Source: Enterobacteriaceae bacterium ESL0689
GTDB lineage: Bacteria; Pseudomonadota; Gammaproteobacteria; Enterobacterales; Enterobacteriaceae
Direction of reading: 5' to 3'
Length of the DNA: 64,000 nt
NCBI GenBank assembly: GCA_029433525.1
Contig: JAQTIF010000002.1
Coordinates: 186,001 to 250,000 of the forward strand
Shown: positions 10,685 through 19,649 of the stretch, in pieces
How the letters are laid out: every line of letters begins with the position of its first letter
Position numbering within the stretch: position 1 is the first letter of the stretch
Notes under the pieces: generated by a model
Seen by the model: only the letters and a program-made list of their open reading frames with translations
Database searches by the model: none
What the model was told of the DNA's origin: nothing
Translations under genes and position numbers: made by a program

Positions 10685-11066
10685 AACTTTTGCGACCTGA
10701 TTAATCTGGATAGGTAGGATGAGTGACATTTAACCGTCAAACGCTGCAATTATAGGGGCTTAAGTACGACGATACCAGTAATATACGCATCATCACGCTA
10801 TTTCATCACCCTCCATTGAACCAGGGAATAATAAATGCACAATCTGAAAAACCGACGGTCACAGTAAGCGGTTATTTTGCTGCCTCACGGTTAACCAGCA
10901 ACACAGATTCAGATGACAAAAAATATGCGCAGGCCAGCCGGAATGTTAACCAACGATTTCTGCTCTGTGCGGGTTTTGCTGACCACAAAATAATTCACTT
11001 TCTTCTCACCTGTTTAAGCACGGTTCGGTTAGAGTATCTGTTTGGTTTTCATGGAACCCGATCACT
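10685..11066. other. 382-bp intergenic region between divergent udk and the Lrp-type regulator
   Basis: This stretch must hold the promoters of both divergent genes. An 84-codon open frame (10816-11070, plus) covers most of it but has no recognisable family or good ribosome site, and I regard it as chance. I see no repeat, RNA gene or clear operator. In E. coli different genes (yegE, alkA) follow udk, so this is also where the conserved backbone ends. Confidence 0.5.
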
Positions 11067-11522
11067 GTGAAAAAAAAAGCGCATCTTGACCGCATTGACC
11101 GTAAGATCCTTGAGATTTTGCACCATGATGGACGCATCTCTTATCAAAAGCTGTCAGAACAGGTTAACCTTACCGCCCGTCCCTGTCTGGAACGGGTACG
11201 CAGACTGGAACAGGCTGGCGTTATCCGTGGTTACCGCGCTGTGATCGCACTTCCCGATACAGAACATGCATTTGTGATTCAGGCACAAGTTACCCTCGCG
11301 GATCACGGCCAGTCACAATTGATGTTTGAACAGGAAATACAGCAAACACCGGAAGTGCTCAACGGCTGGCTGGTCAGCGGCAGTTTTGATTTTTTACTGC
11401 GCATTGGCTGCCACACGATGACGCAATACTGTCAACTGGCTGATCGCTGGCTAAACAGCAAAAAATTTCATATCGATAAGATAGTCACCCTGACAGAATT
11501 GCGATCACTCAAGCAACCCTGA
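11067..11522 (+). CDS. Lrp/AsnC-family transcriptional regulator
   Basis: The 151-residue product has the Lrp layout: an N-terminal AsnC-type winged helix-turn-helix (LDRIDRKILEILHHDGRIS, then KLSEQVNLTARPCLERVRRL, about residues 7-50) and a C-terminal RAM/ligand-binding half. The start is GTG at 11067, inside a run of nine A's (GTGAAAAAAAAAGCG). The upstream ATG at 11051 is in a different frame. It converges on the amino-acid ABC/DDAH cluster 66 bp away, so it plausibly regulates that cluster in response to an amino acid. The specific effector is unknown. Confidence 0.85.
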   Translation: MKKKAHLDRIDRKILEILHHDGRISYQKLSEQVNLTARPCLERVRRLEQAGVIRGYRAVIALPDTEHAFVIQAQVTLADHGQSQLMFEQEIQQTPEVLNGWLVSGSFDFLLRIGCHTMTQYCQLADRWLNSKKFHIDKIVTLTELRSLKQP

Positions 11523-11588
11523 TGACACTGTTTGGCCACAAACCCAGTGAAAACACACCCTATCGATGAAGCCCTGGCCGACCAGGCG

Positions 11589-12314
11589 CTAAGCACGACG
11601 AATAAATCCCAGCCAGTGTCTCTCGGCACGGTGAAAGATAAAAATCAGTAAAAAAGTACAGAATAAATAAAGCGCGGCAGCGATCAGAAACGGGATAAAG
11701 GGGGAATAGGTCATCGCGTAAAACATTCGCGCAACCCCGGTGATATCGAATAATGTTACCGTACTGGCCAGCGACGTGGCATGAAGTAAAAACACCATTT
11801 CATTATTCAGCGCCGGTATTCCACGCCGCAAGGTCGCCGGCAGAACCAGTCGACCTATGATTTGCCCTTTGCTCATGCCATAAGCCTCTCCCGCCAGCCA
11901 CTCCTGATGTGGAAAGGTTATCATCATGCCCGCCAGCAATTCAGCCACATAGGCGGAGGTATTGAGGACAAACGCTAAGATTGCACAAAAGGTGGCATCA
12001 CGAAATAACAACCAGAATGGCCGTTCGTGTTGCCAGCCTGACTGCACTATTTCAAACTGTGAAAGTCCATAGTAAATCAACATCAGTTGCAAATAGAGCG
12101 GCGTACTGCGAAAAAACCAGCTCACGCTACGGATTGGCCACGCCAGATAACGCGGGCCATAGACCTGTACGATGGCCATCACTATCGCCAGGATCATACC
12201 CGGAATAAGCGAGAGCAAAAAAAGCTCTGCCGTGACGGCCAGCCCACTGATATTGTCATTACCATCACGCCATAAATAGTCGGGTATGACATCGATCACC
12301 GTCTGTAAATTCAT
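11589..12314 (-). CDS. Polar amino-acid ABC transporter, inner-membrane permease (HisM/ArtM type)
   Basis: A 241-residue permease with several hydrophobic helices and the conserved cytoplasmic coupling loop GEAYGMSKGQIIGRLVLPAT (EAA motif). It belongs to the His/Glu/Gln/Arg permease subfamily. Its start overlaps the preceding permease by 4 bp, so the two are expected to form a heterodimeric channel. It is the last gene of a minus-strand unit running from the DDAH-type enzyme. No ATP-binding subunit gene follows, so the ATPase must come from elsewhere. Confidence 0.9.
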   Translation of the reverse strand: MNLQTVIDVIPDYLWRDGNDNISGLAVTAELFLLSLIPGMILAIVMAIVQVYGPRYLAWPIRSVSWFFRSTPLYLQLMLIYYGLSQFEIVQSGWQHERPFWLLFRDATFCAILAFVLNTSAYVAELLAGMMITFPHQEWLAGEAYGMSKGQIIGRLVLPATLRRGIPALNNEMVFLLHATSLASTVTLFDITGVARMFYAMTYSPFIPFLIAAALYLFCTFLLIFIFHRAERHWLGFIRRA

Positions 12315-13003
12315 AATACGGCCCTGGCGGTAGAGGAGTGCAGCGCGTAACGCTGCGCAAGATGGCTAAAAAACCAGCCAGATAACGCTGTAATCAGCAT
12401 ATAAATCAAGGCAATCAGCGAATAGAATAAAAAAGGTTTTTGCGTAGCACGACCCGCCTGCTCCGCCAGCCACACCATATCTTCGAGCCCCAGAATCGAA
12501 ACCAGCGCCGAAGATTTCATTAATCCCAGCCAGTTATTATTGACACCAGGAATCGCAAAACTCAGCATTTGCGGTAGCATAATCCGCCGGAAAACCTGCC
12601 ATGATGACATCCCGTAAGCCACAGCGGCTTCCGTCTGCCCTGACGGGACGGTCAAAAAAGCACCGCGAAAAGTTTCACAATAATAGGCACCAAACACGAA
12701 ACCAATCGCCAGCACGCCAGAAATAAAGGTATTAAAATGAACCGGCTTCAGTCCCACCAAAAGCAACAACGTATTAACCAGCATTTCACCACCAAAAAAT
12801 AGCAGCAGCATAATGACCAGCTCCGGAATACCACGTACCAGGGTGGTATAGGTGCCAGACAGCCAGCATAACCAGCGTGGGCCAAATAGCTTAATCAGCG
12901 CATTGATCAATCCCAGCACAAGCGCCACCAGTAATGAAAACAGCATGACGCATAACGATAGCCCGGCACCACGTAACAATAACGGCAAATAATCGGTAAC
13001 CAT
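12311..13003 (-). CDS. Polar amino-acid ABC transporter, inner-membrane permease (HisQ/ArtQ type)
   Basis: A 230-residue permease with several predicted membrane helices and the EAA coupling loop TEAAVAYGMSSWQVFRRIML. The N-terminal LLLRGAGLSLCVMLFSLLVA helix is typical of the HisQ/GlnP group. It partners the overlapping downstream permease. A 130-bp gap separates it from the binding-protein gene upstream, where a promoter or processing site could sit, though I see no clear one. Confidence 0.9.
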   Translation of the reverse strand: MVTDYLPLLLRGAGLSLCVMLFSLLVALVLGLINALIKLFGPRWLCWLSGTYTTLVRGIPELVIMLLLFFGGEMLVNTLLLLVGLKPVHFNTFISGVLAIGFVFGAYYCETFRGAFLTVPSGQTEAAVAYGMSSWQVFRRIMLPQMLSFAIPGVNNNWLGLMKSSALVSILGLEDMVWLAEQAGRATQKPFLFYSLIALIYMLITALSGWFFSHLAQRYALHSSTARAVL

Positions 13004-13133
13004 ATTCTGTTTCCCATCTGAACTGAAAAGAAAAATCGTTTAATGCCTCTGTTCGACTTGATCACGGATCAATAAGAACGCTATTACTCTCCCTTTTTGC
13101 TATGCGGATAATGACTGTGGCCAGACAACGTTA

Positions 13134-13907
13134 TTAATTACCGTAAATATCGAAATGGAAATACTTTTCATTAATCTGGGTGTAGGTGCCATCAGCGCGG
13201 ATCGCTTGAATCGCACTATTCAGCGCATCACGCAATGCGGGATTGTCCTTATTAACAGCAATACCAACATCAGAAGAGATCGTGTTATCGCTGATAACCG
13301 GGCCGGCAAAAGCAAAATTCTGCCCCCTGGGGGTATTGAGAAAACCGATAGTGGCCTGAATATTGTCCTGCAAAGAGGCGTCAATACGCCCGGAGAGCAA
13401 ATCGAGATAGACGTTATCCTGATTGGCATAACTGACCACTTTCACCCCCTGATTAGCCCAGTGGCTCCGTGCGTAAGCTTCATGGGTAGAGCCGGTTTGC
13501 ACCCCAACCTTTTTACCTTTGAGGCTAGCCGCATCAGGTAACAGCGGACTTCCTTTACGGGCCACTAGCTGTGCCGCGCTACGATAATAACGCTCGGTAA
13601 AATCGACCTCTTTTTTGCGCTCATCGGTCATATTGAGTGAGGCGATAATCGCGTCGAATTTATCGGCGTTCAGCGCGGCAATCATGCTTTCAAATGGCTG
13701 TTTGACGAAGACGCAGCGTGCATTTAACTGACGACATAACGCACTGGCGATATCGATATCAAAGCCGGTGATCTCGCCCCCCGGTGCAAGGACATCAAAA
13801 GGGGGATAGCCCCCATCCACCCCAAAACGGATGGTATCAAACGACTGAGCGGCCAGTGATACACTGAGCATCATACTGGTCAGAAAAACAATCATACGGT
13901 TTTTCAT
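13134..13907 (-). CDS. Periplasmic amino-acid-binding protein of the ABC transporter (family 3)
   Basis: A 257-residue protein with a signal peptide (hydrophobic IVFLTSMMLSVSLAAQS, cleavage near residues 20-22). Solute-binding family 3 features follow: the GFDIDIASALC segment, FDAIIASLNMTDERKKEVDFT and GVQTGSTHEAY. These are most like the Lys/Arg/Orn and His binders, so a cationic amino acid such as arginine or a methylarginine is a reasonable guess for the ligand. It lies 19 bp after the DDAH-type gene, implying co-transcription. Confidence 0.9.
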   Translation of the reverse strand: MKNRMIVFLTSMMLSVSLAAQSFDTIRFGVDGGYPPFDVLAPGGEITGFDIDIASALCRQLNARCVFVKQPFESMIAALNADKFDAIIASLNMTDERKKEVDFTERYYRSAAQLVARKGSPLLPDAASLKGKKVGVQTGSTHEAYARSHWANQGVKVVSYANQDNVYLDLLSGRIDASLQDNIQATIGFLNTPRGQNFAFAGPVISDNTISSDVGIAVNKDNPALRDALNSAIQAIRADGTYTQINEKYFHFDIYGN

Positions 13908-13926
13908 ACGGCTTATCCCTGATGGA

Positions 13927-14688
13927 TTAAAAACGCAATGAAAGGCAGGTCAGACCGCCATCCATCTTCTTAAATTCGCTGGTATCAAGCTGAATCACTG
14001 GCATTCCCAGGCGACTGATGGCCGCCAGCACGCGGGGATATCCCTGGGGAGTGATTAACGTATCATTGATCCATAATGTATTTCCGGCATAGGACTCTTC
14101 CTCCGGGATCACCAGGGTATTAAAATCACGAAAAGCCGGATGGCTGATATAGTTTTCTGTCAACAACAGGGTATGACGCCCGACATAATTGACGATCGAT
14201 TTCAAATGCAGCCCGGCGTTGACCTCGATAGCCGTGACCTGATAGCCATATTTTTCAACCGCAGCGGCAAATTCACTGATTCCCCGTTCATCCGTGCGCG
14301 CCGTCTGTCCGACAAAAAACTGTTTACCTATCCGCAGAACATCGCCCCCATCCATATGACCGTTTGCGCTCATCGTGACCAGCGGGCGGAAACGCGCCAG
14401 CACCGGCGCAATCGTCGCCTCTTCTCCCTGACGGCTCGCGGCTCCTGGATGGGTGATCACCGCCAGTTCAGGCATCACAATGGCGGTGTCTTCCACAAAG
14501 TGGGCATCCGGATAATCCGTTATTGCAGGCAGTGCGGTGACTTGCAGTCCGAGATGTAACAATGTTTCCAGATAAGCATAAAATTGCCGGGTCGTCCCTG
14601 CTATATCCGGTGCGCCGAGCTGCGCAGTGGTCTGGCCCGCGCCACAGGTAGCCGCTGGCAGACGAACAATCGCTTGAGTAAAAAACAT
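13927..14688 (-). CDS. Dimethylarginine dimethylaminohydrolase-type enzyme
   Basis: Predicted to hydrolyse the guanidino group of arginine or N-omega-methylated arginine, giving citrulline plus an amine. The 253-residue protein has the pentein-fold motifs of the DDAH branch: FVEDTA (residues 64-69), HMDGGDVL (111-118), and a catalytic triad that I place at Asp113, His161 (GLHLKSIV) and Cys248 (GGLTCLSL). I start at the ATG at 14688, preceded by AGAGAG. A start 19 codons upstream is possible but does not look conserved. First gene of the unit with the binding protein and two permeases. Which arginine derivative it uses cannot be read from sequence. Confidence 0.88.
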   Translation of the reverse strand: MFFTQAIVRLPAATCGAGQTTAQLGAPDIAGTTRQFYAYLETLLHLGLQVTALPAITDYPDAHFVEDTAIVMPELAVITHPGAASRQGEEATIAPVLARFRPLVTMSANGHMDGGDVLRIGKQFFVGQTARTDERGISEFAAAVEKYGYQVTAIEVNAGLHLKSIVNYVGRHTLLLTENYISHPAFRDFNTLVIPEEESYAGNTLWINDTLITPQGYPRVLAAISRLGMPVIQLDTSEFKKMDGGLTCLSLRF

Positions 14689-14848
14689 ATATATCTCTCT
14701 CTGGTGATAATAAGCGCTACTGGCACCAAAGGCCGGTAAGCGCAATGGATTTTTCTGATTATCAAACAGACGCTGGCACCAGTCCGGCTGAATCGCTGTT
14801 TGAATACCGCCGGTTCACGCTGAATTTTTTATCAAAACGACATATTTG

Positions 14849-15133
14849 GTCAGTACACGATAAGTGGCCTGGCAGGCCGGAGGCGTCGTTGTGATACCAG
14901 TATATCCGTGCCTCTTTTTTGTCCTCGCCTGTCCGGTGGGTGACCTGGGCCAGCGGGGCGAAGCCGTGCTCGTCTTCATAAATCCACAGATGGCTGCGCT
15001 GGTCGCTGATTTCGTTCAGCAGCCGGTCACCGTCCCAGATGAAAATGGTTACCCCGCTGGCGTCCTGTTTCCACGTCCGGCGGCCAAAGACGTCATAGGC
15101 ATCGTGCGGTGTTGCTTTGCAGTGATGTTGACC
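14849..15133 (-). pseudogene. Internal fragment of an Rhs-family protein
   Basis: The minus strand encodes about 95 residues of Rhs repeat sequence without start or stop: DAYDVFGRRTWKQDASG, then FIWDGDRLLNEI, HLWIYEDEHGFAPLAQV and IYWYHNDASGLPGHL. These correspond to the conserved core just before the Rhs hypervariable tip. The upstream side is cut at the IS scar near 15.14 kb and the downstream side fades into unrelated sequence. It is a relic of a contact-dependent or type VI toxin locus. Confidence 0.85.
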
Positions 15134-15146
15134 TGGAGACGATTAT

Positions 15147-15168
15147 AGTTACACAGAATGATTTACAA
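15147..15168 (+). mobile_element. Isolated right-end tip of an IS256-family element
   Basis: AGTTACACAGAATGATTTAC is the right terminal repeat seen at the intact ends of copies B and C, but here it points opposite to copy A, which it abuts. It is therefore the leftover of another plus-oriented element, or an inverted end produced by rearrangement. Confidence 0.75.
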
Positions 15169-15172
15169 GATC

Positions 15173-16330
15173 CGACTCATTGCCAGTCGCCAGTTCTGGA
15201 TCGGCATACTCCATTTTTTTGAGGCTGACTGGATTGCCAGATAAATCACTTTCCGTACCGAGTCGTCTGTCGGGAACATCTTTCGTTTCTTTATCGCCTG
15301 ACGGATCACACTGTTCAGCGATTCAATGGCATTGGTGGTGTAGATGACTTTGCGGATATCGGGCGGATAACCGAAGAACGTATTGAGATTTTCCCAGTGC
15401 GCACGCCAGCTCTTACTGATTTGTGGGTATTTCTCATCCCATTCGCTGGCAAACTTATCCAGTGCCATCAGTGCCGCTTCCTCTGTGGCGGCCTGATACA
15501 CCGCTTTCAGCCCGCCAGTAACGGCTTTGTAGTCCTTCCACGATACGTATTTCAGACTATTGCGTACCATGTGAATGATGCACAACTGGACATGGGTCTG
15601 CGGGTAAACACTGTTGATGGCATCCGGAAAGCCCTTCAGGCCGTCCACACAGGCAATCAGGACCCCGGTTTTTCAGCTCTGTCAGGACACTGAGCCAGAA
15701 TTTTGCCCCTTCGTTTTCGGCCAGCCACATACCCGGCAGTTCCTTATGACCTGAGGTATTAATACCCAGCGCGAGGAACACGGCTTTGTTAATCACGCTG
15801 CCATTATGACGGACTTTTATGAAAATACAGTCAAGGTAAACAATGGGATACAGGGCATCCAGCGGGCGGTTTTGCCATTCGATAACCTGTTCTTTCACCG
15901 CATCAGTGACTTTAGATATCAGAGTGGGTGATACATCCGCATCATACATTTCCTTAAATGTATCAACGATTTCACGTATGGTCATGCCTCTGGCATACAG
16001 GGACAAAATCTGGCTGTCCATCTGTGTGATACGGGTCTGGTTCTTCTTAATAAGCTGAGGTTCAAAGGTATTTTCGCGGTCACGTGGCGTACTGATTTCA
16101 ATCTGGCCATCGTCGCAAAGCAGGGTTTTAGACGAGTAGCCATTGCGGGTATTTGTGCCTGATTTTCTGGTGTTTTTATCATACCCGAGGTGCTCAGTTA
16201 ACTCCGCATTGCATTGAGCGCTGTTTCGACGGTCAGCTTCGTTAGCATCCGGGTAAACTGACTGAGGTCAGCTTCAGTTTTCAGGTTTTTGGCCAGTTCA
16301 GTTGCCAGTGTTCTGAGTTTTTTCGTCCAT
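15173..16330 (-). pseudogene. IS256/mutator-family transposase, copy A (multiply frameshifted)
   Basis: The conceptual protein is a mutator-type transposase of about 400 residues: N-terminal MDEKKLRTLATELAK, then QTRITQMDSQILSLYARGM, VYLDCIF with the first catalytic Asp, and CVDGLKGFPDAI with the second. Lesions: two A's missing in the A-run after codon 3; the 5-bp AATGC duplication near 16.21 kb that leads to a stop after NAMRS; an 11-bp deletion at about 15.67 kb after ELKNRG; and loss of the C-terminal RFIIEFGDRLSGHL. It cannot make active transposase. Confidence 0.9.
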
Positions 16331-16402
16331 AATTTACCTGCCTCTGTTGTTGCAGTGAAGATATCAAAAACAGGCAGATACACAATTTAAATTACAGGCT
16401 CC
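15173..16402 (-). mobile_element. IS256-family element copy A, 3'-truncated
   Basis: The left terminal repeat on the minus strand (GAGCCTGTAATTTAAATTG) is at the high-coordinate end. The right end is missing: homology with copies B and C stops at CGACTCATTGCC, about 75 bp short. It is nearly identical to copy B, including a shared 11-bp deletion, and lies in the opposite orientation. Together they bracket the sdhE-to-lysS block. Confidence 0.9.
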
Positions 16403-16673
16403 AATTTTTTTATGGAATCCAGCACGTAATTTACGATATTGCAGTGAGGCTGTAGCTAAAAAACAGGTTAAACTAATCTAATCACACTATCTTTCAGGTG
16501 ATGTGTCGGTTATGGGCCAATGGCTCAGGCTAACGGGAAATGACAGCTGAACAAATTCCAGGCGGGCGGATAACGCGATGACCGGCGTTTTTACGCATCC
16601 TGACGCAGAGCCAGTAAAAAAACAGCCTGAACCTGAAGGATAACAGACACTCTTTTTATGCAACAGGAACAAC

Positions 16674-16940
16674 ATGGAAATATCTGACAAAGCCCATATT
16701 CACTGGGCCTGCCGACGGGGAATGCGTGAACTGGATGTTTTGCTCATGCCATTTTTTGAGCAGCAATACGATACCTTAAGCGATGAAGACCAGCAGTTAT
16801 TTATCTGTCTGTTGAAAAATGACGATCCCGATCTGTTCAGCTGGCTGATGAATCGTAGTGAGCCCGCTGATGCACGACTGCAACGGATAATCAATTTAAT
16901 TCAGCGATGGAATCAGCAACGTGGTTCTGTGGCAATCTGA
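16674..16940 (+). CDS. sdhE: FAD assembly factor for succinate dehydrogenase
   Basis: SdhE helps attach FAD covalently to SdhA and FrdA. The 88-residue protein carries the RRGMRELD signature near residues 14-21 that is needed for flavinylation, and [10 protein letters not shown]. The start has AGGA 7 bases upstream. It overlaps ygfX by 20 bp. In E. coli this pair is divergent from ygfZ; here ygfZ is about 10 kb away beyond IS copy B, and the region upstream of sdhE (16403-16673) ends directly at IS copy A. Confidence 0.93.
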   Translation: MEISDKAHIHWACRRGMRELDVLLMPFFEQQYDTLSDEDQQLFICLLKNDDPDLFSWLMNRSEPADARLQRIINLIQRWNQQRGSVAI

Positions 16941-17337
16941 TTTACGCATATCCTGGCGTGCGCAGTGGATCTCGCTGTTACTGCATGGTGTTGTGGCGGC
17001 GATGATATTACTGATGCCCTGGCCGCTGCGTTACACCCCATTATGGTTGCTATTATTAACACTGGTAGTATTTGATTGTGTGCGTAGCCAGCGGCGGATC
17101 CGCGCCTGTCAGGGCGCCATCAAATTGCTGGCTAACTCATGCCTGTACTGGAAGACCATGGAGTGGCAAATTATCGGCACGCCGTGGATGATAAAGAGTG
17201 GCATATTATTTCATCTTCGGGACCCGCAAACCCAAACCCGAAGGCGGCTATGGATTGCCGCAGATAGCATGAGTATCAAAGAGTGGCGTGATCTCCGACG
17301 CTTGATAGGCCAGGCAACAAGCCCTCCACTTAGCTGA
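16921..17337 (+). CDS. ygfX: YgfX (CptA) inner-membrane protein
   Basis: A 138-residue membrane protein encoded with sdhE. It was proposed as the toxin of the CptAB pair acting on FtsZ/MreB, but its role is unsettled. Two adjacent hydrophobic helices (about residues 18-50) with the conserved [14 protein letters not shown] stretch and [10 protein letters not shown] are visible. The start is GTG at 16921 inside the sdhE end; the resulting [16 protein letters not shown] matches the E. coli N-terminus. It ends 1 bp from the convergent fldB stop codon. Confidence 0.9.
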   Translation: MVLWQSDLRISWRAQWISLLLHGVVAAMILLMPWPLRYTPLWLLLLTLVVFDCVRSQRRIRACQGAIKLLANSCLYWKTMEWQIIGTPWMIKSGILFHLRDPQTQTRRRLWIAADSMSIKEWRDLRRLIGQATSPPLS

Positions 17338-17338
17338 A

Positions 17339-17860
17339 TCAGGCCGAGAGCGCAGCGATTTCGCTGAGGATCTGTTGACACCAGGCATCAATGCGTTTAT
17401 CGCTCAAATCATATTGATTGGTTTCATCCAGTGCCAGGCCAGCAAACCGTTGGCCATCCGCAATAACCGCTTTCTGGCTGATGAACTCATAGCCTGTCGT
17501 CGGCCAGTAGCCTACAAATTTAACCTCTTTGCTCAGTAGCTTTGCGTGCAACAGGCCCAGCGCGTCGAGAAACCATTCACCGTAACCTAACTGATCCCCC
17601 AGGCCGTATAGGGCGACAATTTTGCCCGCGAGATCCAGGGTATCCAGCTGTTGCCAGATAGCTTCCCAGTCTTCCTGAATTTCACCAAAATCCCATGTGG
17701 GAATGCCGAGGATCAGCACATCATAATCCTCCATCCGCTGGGGAGCGTCCTCTTTCAGATTATGTAATGTGACATATTGCGAGCCGATAGCATCGCGGAT
17801 TTTTTCCGCCGCCATTTCGGTATAACAGGTACTGGAGCCGTAGAAAAGACCAATATTCAT
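17339..17860 (-). CDS. fldB: Flavodoxin 2
   Basis: A small FMN electron carrier of the long-chain flavodoxin class. The 173 residues equal E. coli FldB. The phosphate-binding loop [10 protein letters not shown] lies at about residues 6-15, and the flavin-stacking segments [13 protein letters not shown] and [12 protein letters not shown] are intact. In E. coli FldB is part of the oxidative-stress (SoxRS) response; I see no clear SoxS site. It is convergent with ygfX and divergent from xerD. Confidence 0.95.
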   Translation of the reverse strand: MNIGLFYGSSTCYTEMAAEKIRDAIGSQYVTLHNLKEDAPQRMEDYDVLILGIPTWDFGEIQEDWEAIWQQLDTLDLAGKIVALYGLGDQLGYGEWFLDALGLLHAKLLSKEVKFVGYWPTTGYEFISQKAVIADGQRFAGLALDETNQYDLSDKRIDAWCQQILSEIAALSA

Positions 17861-18011
17861 GAGGTTAAAACTCCAGCAGATATTTATCAGAAGTGGGTAA
17901 GCAACAGCAAAGCAGATTATTGATCCCCATTCTGTATTGTGGCATTAGAGGTAAATGAACAACATTTCATTTAGAGTATACTGGCGCAGTTCTAACAAAA
18001 AAGAGAAAGAT

Positions 18012-18908
18012 GTGGAAGAGGATATCGCACGAATTGAACAGTTTCTTGATGCCTTGTGGCTGGAGCGTAACCTGGCAGAAAATACCCTGACTGCCTATCG
18101 TCAGGATCTCATGATGGTGGTGGCCTGGCTGCATCATCGGGGATTGACACTGCTCAGTATGGGGGAAGAAGATCTCCAGTCGCTGTTAGCCGAACGGCAG
18201 GAGGGGGGCTACAAAGCGGCCAGTAATGCCCGGTTGCTAAGTGCGGTGCATCGTTTCTGTCAGTATCTGTATCGGGAAAAAATACGTTCTGATGATCCCT
18301 GCGCACGGCTGGCCGCGCCAAAACTACCACAACGGCTGCCCAAAGATTTGAGTGAAGAGCAGGTATTTCGCCTGTTACAGGCACCTTCAGCAGAACAGCC
18401 GCTGGAGTTGCGCGATAAGGCGATGTTAGAGGTGCTCTACGCGACCGGCTTGCGCGTATCAGAACTGGTTGGCTTGCTGATAAGTGATATCAACCTGCGC
18501 CAGGGGGTGGTACGGGTAACAGGAAAAGGCAACAAAGAGCGACTGGTGCCACTGGGGGAAGAGGCGGTGCTGTGGGTGGAAAACTATCTCCAGCATGGTC
18601 GTCCCTGGCTACTCAATGGGGTGGCGTCAGATGTGCTCTTTCCCAGCCTGCGCGCGCAGCAAATGACCCGTCAGACATTCTGGCACCGCATTAAGCACTA
18701 TGCGACACTGGCGGGTATCGACAGTGCGAAGCTATCTCCGCATGTCTTACGTCATGCGTTTGCCACCCATTTGCTGAACCACGGCGCCGACTTACGTGTG
18801 GTACAAATGCTTTTAGGGCATAGTGATCTTTCAACGACGCAGATTTACACCCATGTGGCGACAGAGCGTCTGAGACAGCTTCATCAACAGCATCATCCGC
18901 GCGCCTGA
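18012..18908 (+). CDS. xerD: Site-specific tyrosine recombinase XerD
   Basis: Acts with XerC at dif to resolve chromosome dimers under FtsK control. The catalytic residues are visible: Arg in ATGLRVSELVG, HVLRHAFATHLLNHG (His-x2-Arg), the GHSDLSTTQIYTH His, and Tyr as nucleophile. I choose the GTG at 18012, which gives exactly 298 residues as in E. coli and has AGAGAAAG just upstream. The longer frame from the ATG at 17955 adds 19 unlike residues. It starts the xerD-dsbC-recJ-prfB-lysS run. Confidence 0.94.
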   Translation: MEEDIARIEQFLDALWLERNLAENTLTAYRQDLMMVVAWLHHRGLTLLSMGEEDLQSLLAERQEGGYKAASNARLLSAVHRFCQYLYREKIRSDDPCARLAAPKLPQRLPKDLSEEQVFRLLQAPSAEQPLELRDKAMLEVLYATGLRVSELVGLLISDINLRQGVVRVTGKGNKERLVPLGEEAVLWVENYLQHGRPWLLNGVASDVLFPSLRAQQMTRQTFWHRIKHYATLAGIDSAKLSPHVLRHAFATHLLNHGADLRVVQMLLGHSDLSTTQIYTHVATERLRQLHQQHHPRA

Positions 18909-18930
18909 GTGCGGAATACAAGGAATAAGA

Positions 18931-19644
18931 ATGAAAAAAATTTTATTGATCTCCATGTTACTGACCACGACGTTATCGGGCGTAGTGTCTGCTGACGATG
19001 CCGCAATCCAGCAGTCACTCTCCCGACTTGACTTAAAAAGTACCGATATTGCCCCTTCGCCGATCGCTGGCGTCAAGACGGTATTCACCGATGATGGTGT
19101 GATGTATGTCACCGATGATGGCCAGTATATTATTCATGGGCCGCTGTATGATGTCAGTGGTAAACAGCCGATCAATATTACCAACGCATTATTAATGACT
19201 AAGCTCAATGCGCTGGAAACCGAGATGATTATCTATAAAGCGCCACAAGAGCGCTATGTCGTCACGGTATTTACCGATATCACCTGTGGGTATTGTCGCA
19301 AGCTGCATGAAGAGATGAATGACTACAACGCCCTTGGTATCACGGTGCGCTATCTGGCTTTTCCGCGCCAGGGACTGCAAAGTCAGGCTAAACAGGAGAT
19401 GAACGCTATCTGGTGTGCCAGTGATCGTCATAAAGCCTTCAATGACGCGATGGCCGGTAAAAGTGTTCCGGCGGCCAGCTGCGATATTGATATCGGTAAA
19501 CATTATGCCTTTGGCGTCCAGTTTGGTATCAATGGTACGCCAGCGATAGTGCTCAGTAATGGTACGATGCTGCCTGGCTATCAGCCACCGAAAGCACTGA
19601 AAGCGATGCTTGATGCGTATCAGAAACAGACAACAGGCCAGTAA
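18931..19644 (+). CDS. dsbC: Periplasmic thiol:disulfide isomerase
   Basis: Rearranges incorrect disulfides in secreted proteins and is kept reduced by DsbD. A signal peptide (MKKILLISMLLTTTLSGVVSA, cleavage before DDAA) is followed by the dimerisation domain, a linker and a thioredoxin fold with active site CGYC at about 119-122. The second disulfide pair (C in IWCASD and AASCDID) is also present. 237 residues, one more than E. coli. It lies 22 bp after xerD and 5 bp before recJ. Confidence 0.96.
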   Translation: MKKILLISMLLTTTLSGVVSADDAAIQQSLSRLDLKSTDIAPSPIAGVKTVFTDDGVMYVTDDGQYIIHGPLYDVSGKQPINITNALLMTKLNALETEMIIYKAPQERYVVTVFTDITCGYCRKLHEEMNDYNALGITVRYLAFPRQGLQSQAKQEMNAIWCASDRHKAFNDAMAGKSVPAASCDIDIGKHYAFGVQFGINGTPAIVLSNGTMLPGYQPPKALKAMLDAYQKQTTGQ

Positions 19645-19649
19645 AGCGC

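Noticed and set aside
10816-11070. 84-codon open frame upstream of the Lrp-type gene
   Set aside because: No ribosome site of note, no recognisable family, composition like random non-coding DNA, and it covers the region needed for two divergent promoters.
14864-15148. Plus-strand 94-codon frame
   Set aside because: It is the complement of the Rhs fragment, whose minus-strand translation gives clear Rhs motifs.
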